A DNA stretch of 64,000 bases from Pseudonocardia hierapolitana. Its GTDB lineage: Bacteria > Actinomycetota > Actinomycetes > Mycobacteriales > Pseudonocardiaceae. Of this stretch, positions 28,207 through 35,351 are shown piece by piece; the stretch's first letter is position 1; every line of letters starts with the position of its first letter. The notes under the pieces were generated by a model. That model made no database searches, was not told the origin of the DNA, and worked only from the letters and a program-made list of their open reading frames with translations. Both the position numbers and the translations under genes were made by a program. The stretch lies in the NCBI RefSeq assembly GCF_007994075.1, contig NZ_VIWU01000001.1, forward strand, positions 2,914,001 to 2,978,000, given 5' to 3'.

Positions 28207-29019
28207 TCAGTTGCGTGGCCCGCGGCGAATCGACGCCCGGAGCTCGTCGACCCAGTCGCCCTCGGGGTCGATGCCCTCCACGAGCCACGTCACACCCGCC
28301 TGCTGGTACTCGTGGGCGGGGATGCCGTCCGGGTGCAACGCCACCAGGTCCCAGCCGGGCGGCCGCTCGGCCCCGTCGACGTAGTCGGCGACCTGGTCCG
28401 GGGTCAGGATCCCGTCCCCGGACAGCGGGACGAAGCCGTCCCAGCGGGCGGCCCGCTCCAGCGGCCTCCGGTGCGGGCTCTCGCCCGCGACCCAGATGGG
28501 CGGCCGTGGATCCTGCACCGGCCGGGGGAGCAGCTCGGCGTGTACGCGGTAGTGCTCGCCGTCGTGGTCGACGCGGCCGCGCAGCAAGCCGTCCAGGACG
28601 GTCAGGCCTTCGTCGAGCAGGTCCGCGCGGTGGCGCGCGGCAGTCGGCTCGCCGAAGGCCCCGAACTCGGCGTCGGGCGGCGCGCCGAGACCCACACCGA
28701 GCACCGCCCGCCCGCCGCTGAGGTGGTCGAGCGTGGTGATCTCCTTGACGACCTTCCACGGTCGGCGCCGGGCCAGCGGGGTCACCATGGTGCCCAGGAG
28801 CACTCGCTCGGTCCGGGCGGCCACGGCGCCGAGCAGGACCCACGGATCGTGCACGTGCAGCCGCAGCTCGGGCAGCCAGGTCATGTGATCCCAGAAGAAG
28901 ACACCGTCCCAGCCCGCCTGCTCGGCGTCGACGGCGAGCGAGACCAGGGTCCCCGGTGGGGCGAACGGAGGCAGGTTGACCGCGTGTCGCATGGTCACCA
29001 GCACTACTCGTCGATCCAT
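28207..29019 (-). CDS. LLM-class F420/flavin-dependent oxidoreductase
   Basis: 270 residues from ATG 29019; the homologous part starts at residue 10 (MRHAVNLPPF), so ATG 28992 is an alternative. A luciferase-like barrel: AEQAGWDGVFFWDHM, VLLGTMVTPLARRRPWKV, TLDHLSGGRAVLGVGLGAPP. These enzymes transfer hydride with FMN or F420. If ATG 29019 is used, it overlaps the DoxX-like gene by 16 bases, which implies coupled translation. It is the last gene of the ECF41 block. Confidence 0.9.
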   Translation of the reverse strand: MDRRVVLVTMRHAVNLPPFAPPGTLVSLAVDAEQAGWDGVFFWDHMTWLPELRLHVHDPWVLLGAVAARTERVLLGTMVTPLARRRPWKVVKEITTLDHLSGGRAVLGVGLGAPPDAEFGAFGEPTAARHRADLLDEGLTVLDGLLRGRVDHDGEHYRVHAELLPRPVQDPRPPIWVAGESPHRRPLERAARWDGFVPLSGDGILTPDQVADYVDGAERPPGWDLVALHPDGIPAHEYQQAGVTWLVEGIDPEGDWVDELRASIRRGPRN

Positions 29020-29600
29020 CCGAGCTCAACTGCGTTCTCGTGCATGACCTCCTCGACCGCGGGCAGCGTCAGGAACGAAACGACGTACAGGACGACGAGG
29101 AGCCCGATCGACATGGCCCAGGCGCGAGGACGGGTTCCCGCCGGATCGGTCCCGTCACGGCCGGCGTCGGCACGGCGGAGCCGCGTCCCCGGGAGCCGGC
29201 GGTCGGCAGGCCTCAGCGCCCACGATGCGATGCCGCACACGGTGAACATCAGCGGCGCCCCCCACGTCTCGAGGGGGTCACCGGCGGACAGATGCGACGC
29301 CACGGCGCCCGACCACAGGAAGAAGATGCCCGCGTACGCCCATTCCTTGAGCAGCGGGAGGCCGGGCGCGATGATCGCGGCGGCCGCAGCGGTCTGCCAC
29401 CAGCCCGAGATGTAGGCGAAGTAGTGCGGGTATCCCAGGTGGATCATCTGGACTTCGATCCATTCGATCGTCACGAGGTTCCAGACGGATCCCGCGGCCA
29501 GCTCGAAGACGATGACGAACGTCGTGGCCCAGAAGGCCATGGGGCGAATCCTGCTCCAGTTCCAGTCGCTTCGTGCGACGGTCGAATCGTGCACCGACAT
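29004..29600 (-). CDS. DoxX-like membrane protein
   Basis: 198 residues from ATG 29600, preceded by aaggaggat. Four or five hydrophobic helices: WATTFVIVFELAAGSVWNL, AAAAAIIAPGLPLLKEWAYAGIFF, TVCGIASWAL and IGLLVVLYVVSFLTL. The run YPHYFAYISGWWQ is characteristic of the DoxX_2 family, which is common near oxidoreductases and of uncertain function. A longer reading (to 29708) has no coding character. No ECF41-type promoter was seen before it; 116 bases separate it from the sigma factor gene. Confidence 0.87.
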   Translation of the reverse strand: MSVHDSTVARSDWNWSRIRPMAFWATTFVIVFELAAGSVWNLVTIEWIEVQMIHLGYPHYFAYISGWWQTAAAAAIIAPGLPLLKEWAYAGIFFLWSGAVASHLSAGDPLETWGAPLMFTVCGIASWALRPADRRLPGTRLRRADAGRDGTDPAGTRPRAWAMSIGLLVVLYVVSFLTLPAVEEVMHENAVELGWIDE

Positions 29601-29716
29601 GGCGATGAGATCCTCCTTGCAGGGTTGAGCATCAATCGATGATCTCGGCGCGCACTCTCTGGTCCGGTGTCGCGATGCAAATCCACTGTGGACGGTTTGC
29701 CCGCCCATCGGTGCTG

Positions 29717-30616
29717 TTACCGGCTGATCGTGCGTGGTACCGCGACGCCGGCCAGCTTGTCCGGATTGCGGATGATGTAGAAATTGGTGATCTTCTCGCC
29801 GACGATCTCGATGAGGAGGACGCCGTCGAGCCTTCCGGCGCTGTAGGCGACCATCGCGGGCACGCTGTTGCAGATGACCGCTTCGAGACGCAGGTCGGGC
29901 AGCAGCCGTGGCCCGGTCCGGAACAGGCCCATGACCATTGCGGTCACCTTCTCGGCGCCGACCACGGGGTGCAGGGCCGCCGTGGCCTTGCCGCCGCTGT
30001 CGGCCGTCCAGGTGGCGTTCGGCGCCAGCATCGCCAGCAGCCCGTCCACGTCACCAGTGGCGGCGGCGGTCATGAACCGCTCGGTGATCCGCGCGGTCCG
30101 GGAAGGATCGACCGGCTCGAACCGCTTGCGCCGCGCCCGCACGTGTTCCCTCGCGCGATGCGCCACCTGTCGCACCGCCGACACGGACTTGCCCACCGCG
30201 CCCGCGATCTCGTCGTAGTCGAAGCCGAACACCTCGCGCAGCACGAACACGGCCCGCTCGTCCGGGCCGAGCGTCTCGAGCAGCACCAGCATGGCCATCG
30301 ACACCGACTCGGCGAGCACGAGGTCGGAGGCGCCGTCGTGGTCGTCGAGCAGCAGCGGCTCGGGCAGCCACGGGCCGACGTAGTGCTCGCGGCGGCGGGC
30401 GCTCGCGCGCAGCGCGTTGAGCGCCTGACGGGTGACGAGCTGCGCCAGATACGACTTGGTGTCCCGCACCGTCGCGAGGTCCACCGCGGCCCAGCGCAGG
30501 TAGCTGTCCTGGAGCACGTCGTCGGATTCGGCCGCCGAACCGAGGATCTCGTAGGCGATCGTGAACAGCAGCGGCCGCAGGTGGGTGAACCGCTCCGCGT
30601 GTTCCCCGCCCGTCAC
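29717..30616 (-). CDS. ECF41 (SigJ-type) sigma factor with SnoaL-like C-terminal domain
   Basis: 299 residues from GTG 30616, overlapping the FAD oxidoreductase stop by four bases. Region 2 is LLFTIAYEILGSAAESDDVLQDSYLRW; region 4 is VFVLREVFGFDYDEIAGAVGKSVSAVRQVAHRAR. The linker YVGPWLPEPLLL and the C-terminal SnoaL_2 domain with the DSGGK and RNPDKL segments match ECF41, whose extension switches sigma activity in place of an anti-sigma factor. ECF41 genes are known to neighbour carboxymuconolactone decarboxylases, oxidoreductases or epimerases, as here. Confidence 0.93.
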   Translation of the reverse strand: MTGGEHAERFTHLRPLLFTIAYEILGSAAESDDVLQDSYLRWAAVDLATVRDTKSYLAQLVTRQALNALRASARRREHYVGPWLPEPLLLDDHDGASDLVLAESVSMAMLVLLETLGPDERAVFVLREVFGFDYDEIAGAVGKSVSAVRQVAHRAREHVRARRKRFEPVDPSRTARITERFMTAAATGDVDGLLAMLAPNATWTADSGGKATAALHPVVGAEKVTAMVMGLFRTGPRLLPDLRLEAVICNSVPAMVAYSAGRLDGVLLIEIVGEKITNFYIIRNPDKLAGVAVPRTISR

Positions 30617-31797
30617 GGGTGCGTACCCACCTGGGCGGACACCGGACGCTCGATGCGCCGGCCACCCTTGAACCAGACGATGGAACCGGGCTTGCGGGCT
30701 TCGCGACGCATTCCCCACACCGCGGCCCTGCAGGCCAGCTCCTTGATCGGCGCTCCCATTCGGCCACCGATGAACGAGTTCACCGGTGTGTCGTCCTTGC
30801 GGGCGAACTGGATCGTCGCCGCCCGCCGGCCCAGGCTCACGGCCGATCCCTTGAACGCCTGGTCCAGCACCGCAGGCTCGGTTCCGGCCATGCGGCTCAG
30901 CACCGTGTCGGCGGCCTGCAGACCCAGCGGCCCTGCCGCCTGGCAGCTCATCCGCAGCGGCTGTCCCGACGGTGCCACGGCGTCGCCCGCAGCCACGATC
31001 CGGTCGTCGTCGACGCTGGTCAAGGTCTCGTCGGTGAGCAACCGGCCCACCGCATCGATGTGCAGACCACTGCGGGCGGCGAGCTCCGGCACCCCGAATC
31101 CGGCCGTCCAGACGGTGACCGCGCTGGCCAGCACGACGCCGTCGTCGAGCACGACCGAGTCCGGCCGTACCTCGACCACCACCGCGGTCTCGACCAGCTC
31201 GACACCGTTGCGGGCGAGCCAGCCAGCGACCGACCGCCTGCCCGGCTCGGACAGCGCCGGGGCCAACGCCCCGCCGCACACCAGCCTGACGGTACGGCCC
31301 TGTTCGGCCAGCTCCGCGGCCGTCTCGATCCCGGTGAGCCCGGCGCCGACGACCGTGACGGGGGCGTACGGATCGAGCTGCTCCAGCGCATCGCGCAGCT
31401 GTTGCGCCTGCTCGAGCTCGGTGAGGTGATGAGCGTGCTCCGCCGCTCCCGGCACCGCGGCCGGGGTGGCACCGGTGCTGCCGACCGAGTAGACGGCGTA
31501 GTCGTAGTCCAGCGCGGTGCCCGATGCCAGCAGCACCTTGCGCCCGGCGGCGTCGATGCGGGTGGCGCTGTCGACCACCAGCCGGACGCCCTCGCCCAGC
31601 AGCGTGCCGTAGTCGAGGGTCGCGGTGCCGGTGCCCGCCACGAACTGGTGCAGCCGGATCCGTTCGACGAACCTCGGGCGCGGATTGACCAGCGTGATGT
31701 CGACACCGGCACGCATCCGGAGGCGATTGGCCGCGAGAGTGCCGGCGTACCCACCGCCGATGACGACGACCCTCATGGGGCTCTTGTGACCAGGCAT
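30613..31797 (-). CDS. NAD(P)/FAD-dependent oxidoreductase (NDH-2-like), ECF41 partner
   Basis: 394 residues from ATG 31797 (alternative ATG 31776, MRVVVIGGG). The FAD loop VVVIGGGYAGTLAANRLR, the second GxGxxG (VVGAGLTGIETAAELAEQG) and the late DRIVAAGDAVA (FAD ribityl site) mark the pyridine-nucleotide disulphide reductase/NDH-2 group; the final SFIGGRMGAPIKE is typical of ECF41-linked members. The ECF41-type -10 ends nine bases before the ATG, so the message may be leaderless. It is translationally coupled to the sigma gene. Confidence 0.92.
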   Translation of the reverse strand: MPGHKSPMRVVVIGGGYAGTLAANRLRMRAGVDITLVNPRPRFVERIRLHQFVAGTGTATLDYGTLLGEGVRLVVDSATRIDAAGRKVLLASGTALDYDYAVYSVGSTGATPAAVPGAAEHAHHLTELEQAQQLRDALEQLDPYAPVTVVGAGLTGIETAAELAEQGRTVRLVCGGALAPALSEPGRRSVAGWLARNGVELVETAVVVEVRPDSVVLDDGVVLASAVTVWTAGFGVPELAARSGLHIDAVGRLLTDETLTSVDDDRIVAAGDAVAPSGQPLRMSCQAAGPLGLQAADTVLSRMAGTEPAVLDQAFKGSAVSLGRRAATIQFARKDDTPVNSFIGGRMGAPIKELACRAAVWGMRREARKPGSIVWFKGGRRIERPVSAQVGTHP

Positions 31798-31805
31798 GCC
31801 CTCGG

Positions 31806-31832
31806 GACACCGGCGGCTACTCGGACGTGACA
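31806..31832 (-). promoter_or_regulatory. ECF41-type promoter of the FAD oxidoreductase/sigma operon
   Basis: On the minus strand, tgtcacg (31826-31832), a 16-base spacer and tgtc (31806-31809) fit the published ECF41 pattern TGTCACA-N16-CGTC with one change in each box. It suggests the sigma factor drives its own operon. The same spacing occurs at the second ECF41 gene. Confidence 0.72.
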
Positions 31833-31868
31833 CGTTGTGATCTGAGTCACTTCGACCGAGCCGCCGGG

Positions 31869-31940
31869 CCGCCGGTGCGCGAGGGCGTACGGCGACTACG
31901 AGATCGTGGGCACGTAGGCCGACAGCCCGTCGAGCAGCAT
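31869..31940. repeat. Right copy of the ~75-bp repeat; methyltransferase remnant
   Basis: 31869-31911 keeps the end of the methyltransferase reading frame (YEIVGT then tag), without the rest of the gene. 31896-31940 is the real 3' end of the SRPBCC gene. It matches 28105-28181. Confidence 0.88.
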
Positions 31941-32324
31941 CCCGCTCCCCTGCTCCGACATGTCCCGCGCCTCGGCGGTGGCACACGTCTGGGACACCAC
32001 GATCCGGGTCTTGCCCCCGAGGTCGGTGAGGTCCACGGCCATGGCGGTGGACGCGCCGCCGGGCAGGTCCATGATCACTTCGAGGCGCTCGTTCTCGACG
32101 ACCTCACCGTAGGAGCCGGTCAGCGGGAACTCGGAGCCGTCCGGCGTGGCCATCGTGGCGCTCCACGCGCCGCCGGGGCGCACGTCGAGGGAGATCGACG
32201 ACCGCACCGCACCGGACCACTGCGCGTAGTGGTCCGGCTGGGTCCAGGCGGCCCACACGTTCTCGACCGGAGCGTCGAGCTCGCGGGTCAGGCTGTACTC
32301 GTACGTGGTGGCGGTCTCGCTCAT
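31896..32324 (-). CDS. SRPBCC/AHSA1-family protein
   Basis: 142 residues from ATG 32324 (MSETATTYEYSLTREL); ATGs at 32330 and 32342 are in frame, and ggagaagggg precedes the first two. The START-like fold shows as ELDAPVENVWAAWTQPDHYAQW and GSYGEVVENERLEVIMDLPGG. Such proteins bind hydrophobic ligands; no substrate is evident. Its 3' end overlaps the methyltransferase remnant. Confidence 0.88.
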   Translation of the reverse strand: MSETATTYEYSLTRELDAPVENVWAAWTQPDHYAQWSGAVRSSISLDVRPGGAWSATMATPDGSEFPLTGSYGEVVENERLEVIMDLPGGASTAMAVDLTDLGGKTRIVVSQTCATAEARDMSEQGSGMLLDGLSAYVPTIS

Positions 32325-32468
32325 CGTCATCCCCTTCTCCATGACCCCGGGCTGGGGCCGTTGGAGTATGGACCGGGAGGTGGAGCGGAGTTGATCGGCT
32401 GCACGGAGTGACGCCGATCACAGGCCACTGCTTGGCTCCGCACAGCTCGACGAGGGCCACGGCCGGGA

Positions 32469-32538
32469 ACTTCACAGACCCGGCGGGGACTTCACACAGG
32501 GCCGGCTTTGTGCGAAGTCCGGCGCCGATGTGTGAAGT
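32469..32538. repeat. Four-word inverted array, 20-bp period (family A, copy 2)
   Basis: acttcacaga at 32469, acttcacaca at 32489, tgtgcgaagt at 32509 and tgtgtgaagt at 32529 are each 20 bases apart, in the order forward, forward, reverse, reverse. The inner pair surrounds gggccggctt, close to the aggccggcct of copy 1 at 5820-5890. It ends 15 bases after the purM 3' end on the opposite side of the SRPBCC gene. The rest of the 32343-32553 gap holds nothing else I can name. Confidence 0.93.
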
Positions 32539-32553
32539 CGACGTGCTGCGGTG

Positions 32554-33633
32554 TCAGAACCTCGGGTGGTCGCCCTTCAGCGTGACCTTGCGGTGCTTGC
32601 CCCGGCGAATCTCGCCCAGCACCCACGCCGGCACGTGCCGCGCGGTGAGGACCGCGAGGGCACGGTCCACCTCGTCGGCCGGCAGCACGGCCACCATGCC
32701 TACGCCCATGTTGAACGTCTTCTCCATCTCCGCGCGCTCGACGCGGCCGCGGCTGGCGATCAGCTTGAAGACCGGCGCCGGCGTCCAGCTGCCGCGCTCC
32801 AGCACCGCCTCGACCCCGTCGGGAAGCACGCGCTCCAGGTTGCGCGCGAGCCCGCCGCCGGTGATGTGCGCGAACATCCGCACGCCGGTCTCCGCGGTGA
32901 GCGCGAGGCAGTCGCGTGCGTAGATGCGGGTGGGGGAGAGCAGCTCCTCGCCGAGGGTGTGGCCGAACTCCTCGACGTGGCCTTCGAGGGGCATCCGCGC
33001 GATGTCCAGCAGGACGTGCCGGGCGAGGGAGTAGCCGTTGGAGTGCAGGCCGGACGAGCCGAGCGCCACGAGCACGTCGCCCGGCCGGATCCGGTCGGGC
33101 CGCAGCATCGCGGCCGCCTCGACGATCCCGACGCCGGTGCCCGAGATGTCGTAGCTCCCCGCCTCCATCAGGCCGGGGTGCTCGGCGGTCTCGCCGCCCA
33201 GGAGGGCGCAGCCTGCCTGCTGGCAGCCGTCGGAGATGCCCTTGACGATCGCGGCGATCTGCGCCGGAACGACCTTGCCGACCGCGATGTAGTCCTGCAT
33301 GAACAGCGGCTCGGCGCCGCAGACGACCAGGTCGTCGACGACCATCGCCACCAGGTCGAGCCCGATCGTGTCGTGCTTGTCGAGGGCCTGCGCGATCGCG
33401 ACCTTGGTGCCGACGCCGTCGGTGGACGAGGCCAGCACCGGTTCGGTGTACTTGCCCAGCTTGAGCGCGAAGAGCCCCGCGAAGCCGCCGATCCCACCCA
33501 TCACCTCGGGGCGGCTCGCCTTCTCCGCGTACGGGCGCAGCGCCTCCACGGCTTCCTCACCGGCGTCGATGTCCACGCCGGCAGCGGCATAGCTGGTGCC
33601 TGCCCCGGCGGGTCGGGCGGTGATCGGCGGCAT
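32554..33633 (-). CDS. purM: Phosphoribosylformylglycinamidine cyclo-ligase
   Basis: 359 residues from ATG 33633. N-terminal SYAAAGVDIDAGEEAV and GGIGGFAGLF, then LASSTDGVGTKVAIA, DLVAMVVDDLVVCGAEPLF and GETAEHPG, the standard AIR synthetase motifs for ATP and FGAM binding. Makes AIR, step 5 of purine synthesis. It lies 68 bases downstream of purF on the same strand and is likely in the same operon. Confidence 0.97.
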   Translation of the reverse strand: MPPITARPAGAGTSYAAAGVDIDAGEEAVEALRPYAEKASRPEVMGGIGGFAGLFALKLGKYTEPVLASSTDGVGTKVAIAQALDKHDTIGLDLVAMVVDDLVVCGAEPLFMQDYIAVGKVVPAQIAAIVKGISDGCQQAGCALLGGETAEHPGLMEAGSYDISGTGVGIVEAAAMLRPDRIRPGDVLVALGSSGLHSNGYSLARHVLLDIARMPLEGHVEEFGHTLGEELLSPTRIYARDCLALTAETGVRMFAHITGGGLARNLERVLPDGVEAVLERGSWTPAPVFKLIASRGRVERAEMEKTFNMGVGMVAVLPADEVDRALAVLTARHVPAWVLGEIRRGKHRKVTLKGDHPRF

Positions 33634-33701
33634 GGTCGTCGCACTCCTGAGCAGTCGGGTCGGCGGCACGCACGCCGCCGGGGATCGGGTTCGGGCCGGG
33701 T

Positions 33702-35291
33702 TCAGGGCCGGCCGAGCGCGTCGGCCGCCCCGTACCCGACCGAGAGCGGGCCGGGATCGCCCGATGCGGCCCCGGAGGCGTTCTCCGGCACGGCGAGGTC
33801 CTCGAGCAGGTGCTTGCCGAGCCGCGCCTCCTCGGGCAGCGGGATCGGGTACTCGCCGGTGAAGCAGGCCGTGCACAGCCTGCTGCGCGGCTGCTCGCTG
33901 GCCCCGACCATCCCGTCGACGGAGACGTAGCCGAGCGTGTCGGCGCCGATGGAGCGGCGCACGCCTTCGGTGTCGAGGCCGCTCGCGACGAGCTCGGCCC
34001 TGGTGGCGAAGTCGATGCCGTAGAAGCACGGCCACTGCACCGGCGGGGACGCGATCCGGACGTGCACCTCGACGGCCCCGGCCTCGCGGAGCATGCGCAC
34101 CAGCGCGCGCTGGGTGTTGCCCCGCACGATCGAGTCGTCGACGACGACGAGCCGCTTGCCGCGGATGACGTCGCGCAGCGGGTTGAGCTTGAGCCGGATG
34201 CCGAGCTGGCGGATGGTCTGGCTGGGCTGGATGAACGTGCGGCCCACGTACTGGTTCTTGACCAGCCCCTGGCCGTAGGGGATACCGGAGCCCTGGGCGT
34301 ACCCGATGGCCGCCGGGGTGCCGGATTCCGGCACCGGGATCACCAGGTCGGCGTCGACGGGGTGTTCCTCCGCGAGCCTGCGCCCGATCTCCACCCGGGC
34401 CGCGTGCACCGAGCGCCCTGCGATGCTGGTGTCCGGCCGGGCCAGGTAGACGTACTCGAAGACACAGCCCTTCGGCTCCGGGGCCGCGAACCGGGAGCTG
34501 CGCAGGCCACCCGCGTCGATGGCGAGCAGCTCACCCGGCTCGACCTCGCGCACCACGGATGCGCCCACGATGTCCAGCGCCGCGGTCTCGCTCGCCACCA
34601 CCCAGCCGCGTTCGAGCCTGCCGAGCACGAGCGGGCGGACGCCGTGCGGGTCGCGCGCCGCGTAGAGCGTCTGCTCGTCGGCGAACACGAGCGAGAACGC
34701 CCCGCGCACGCGTGGCAGGAGGCGCATCGCCGCCTCCTCCACCCCGGTGTCGGCCGCGGTGACGGCCAGGAGCTCGGCGACCAGGTCGGAGTCGGTGCTG
34801 GCCGGGATCGCACCGCGATCGGCGCGCTCCTCGGCGCGGGCGGCCGCCACCTCGTCGCGCAGCTCGGCGCTGTTGACGAGGTTGCCGTTGTGGCCCAGCG
34901 CGATGCCGCTGCCGGTGGCCGTGGTGCGGAACGTGGGCTGCGCGTTCTCCCACGTGGTGGAGCCCGTGGTGGAGTAGCGGCAGTGGCCGACGGCGAGGTG
35001 GCCCTTCAGCGACGAGAGCACCTGCTCGTCGAAGACCTGGCTGACCAGCCCGAGGTCCTTGAACACGACCATCCTGCGCCCGTCGGACACGGCGATGCCG
35101 GCCGCCTCCTGGCCGCGGTGCTGGAGGGCGTAGAGGCCGTAGTAGGTGAGGTTGGCGACGTCCTCGCCGGGCGCCCAGACACCGAAGACCCCGCACTCCT
35201 CGCGCGGTTCCGGGTCGGGGTCGTGGCCGAGGGGGTCGGGTTCCGGGTTGCGGTCGGTCGGCTGCTCGTTCCGGGCGGAACTCGGGCCCAC
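33702..35291 (-). CDS. purF: Amidophosphoribosyltransferase
   Basis: 529 residues from GTG 35291. A ~32-residue propeptide precedes the catalytic Cys 33 in EECGVFGVW, which becomes the N-terminal nucleophile. The phosphoribosyl site is VVVDDSIVRGNT, and the cysteines in KGCVFEY, WPCFYGID and LCTACFTGEYP match the [4Fe-4S] Bacillus-type enzyme. It commits PRPP to purine synthesis. A 60-base gap separates it from the PAS-GGDEF-EAL gene. Confidence 0.97.
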   Translation of the reverse strand: MGPSSARNEQPTDRNPEPDPLGHDPDPEPREECGVFGVWAPGEDVANLTYYGLYALQHRGQEAAGIAVSDGRRMVVFKDLGLVSQVFDEQVLSSLKGHLAVGHCRYSTTGSTTWENAQPTFRTTATGSGIALGHNGNLVNSAELRDEVAAARAEERADRGAIPASTDSDLVAELLAVTAADTGVEEAAMRLLPRVRGAFSLVFADEQTLYAARDPHGVRPLVLGRLERGWVVASETAALDIVGASVVREVEPGELLAIDAGGLRSSRFAAPEPKGCVFEYVYLARPDTSIAGRSVHAARVEIGRRLAEEHPVDADLVIPVPESGTPAAIGYAQGSGIPYGQGLVKNQYVGRTFIQPSQTIRQLGIRLKLNPLRDVIRGKRLVVVDDSIVRGNTQRALVRMLREAGAVEVHVRIASPPVQWPCFYGIDFATRAELVASGLDTEGVRRSIGADTLGYVSVDGMVGASEQPRSRLCTACFTGEYPIPLPEEARLGKHLLEDLAVPENASGAASGDPGPLSVGYGAADALGRP

Positions 35292-35351
35292 AACACGCTC
35301 CTCGCGCAGACGGCACGGTGCAGCGGCGCACTCTGGGGTGTAACTGGCCGC

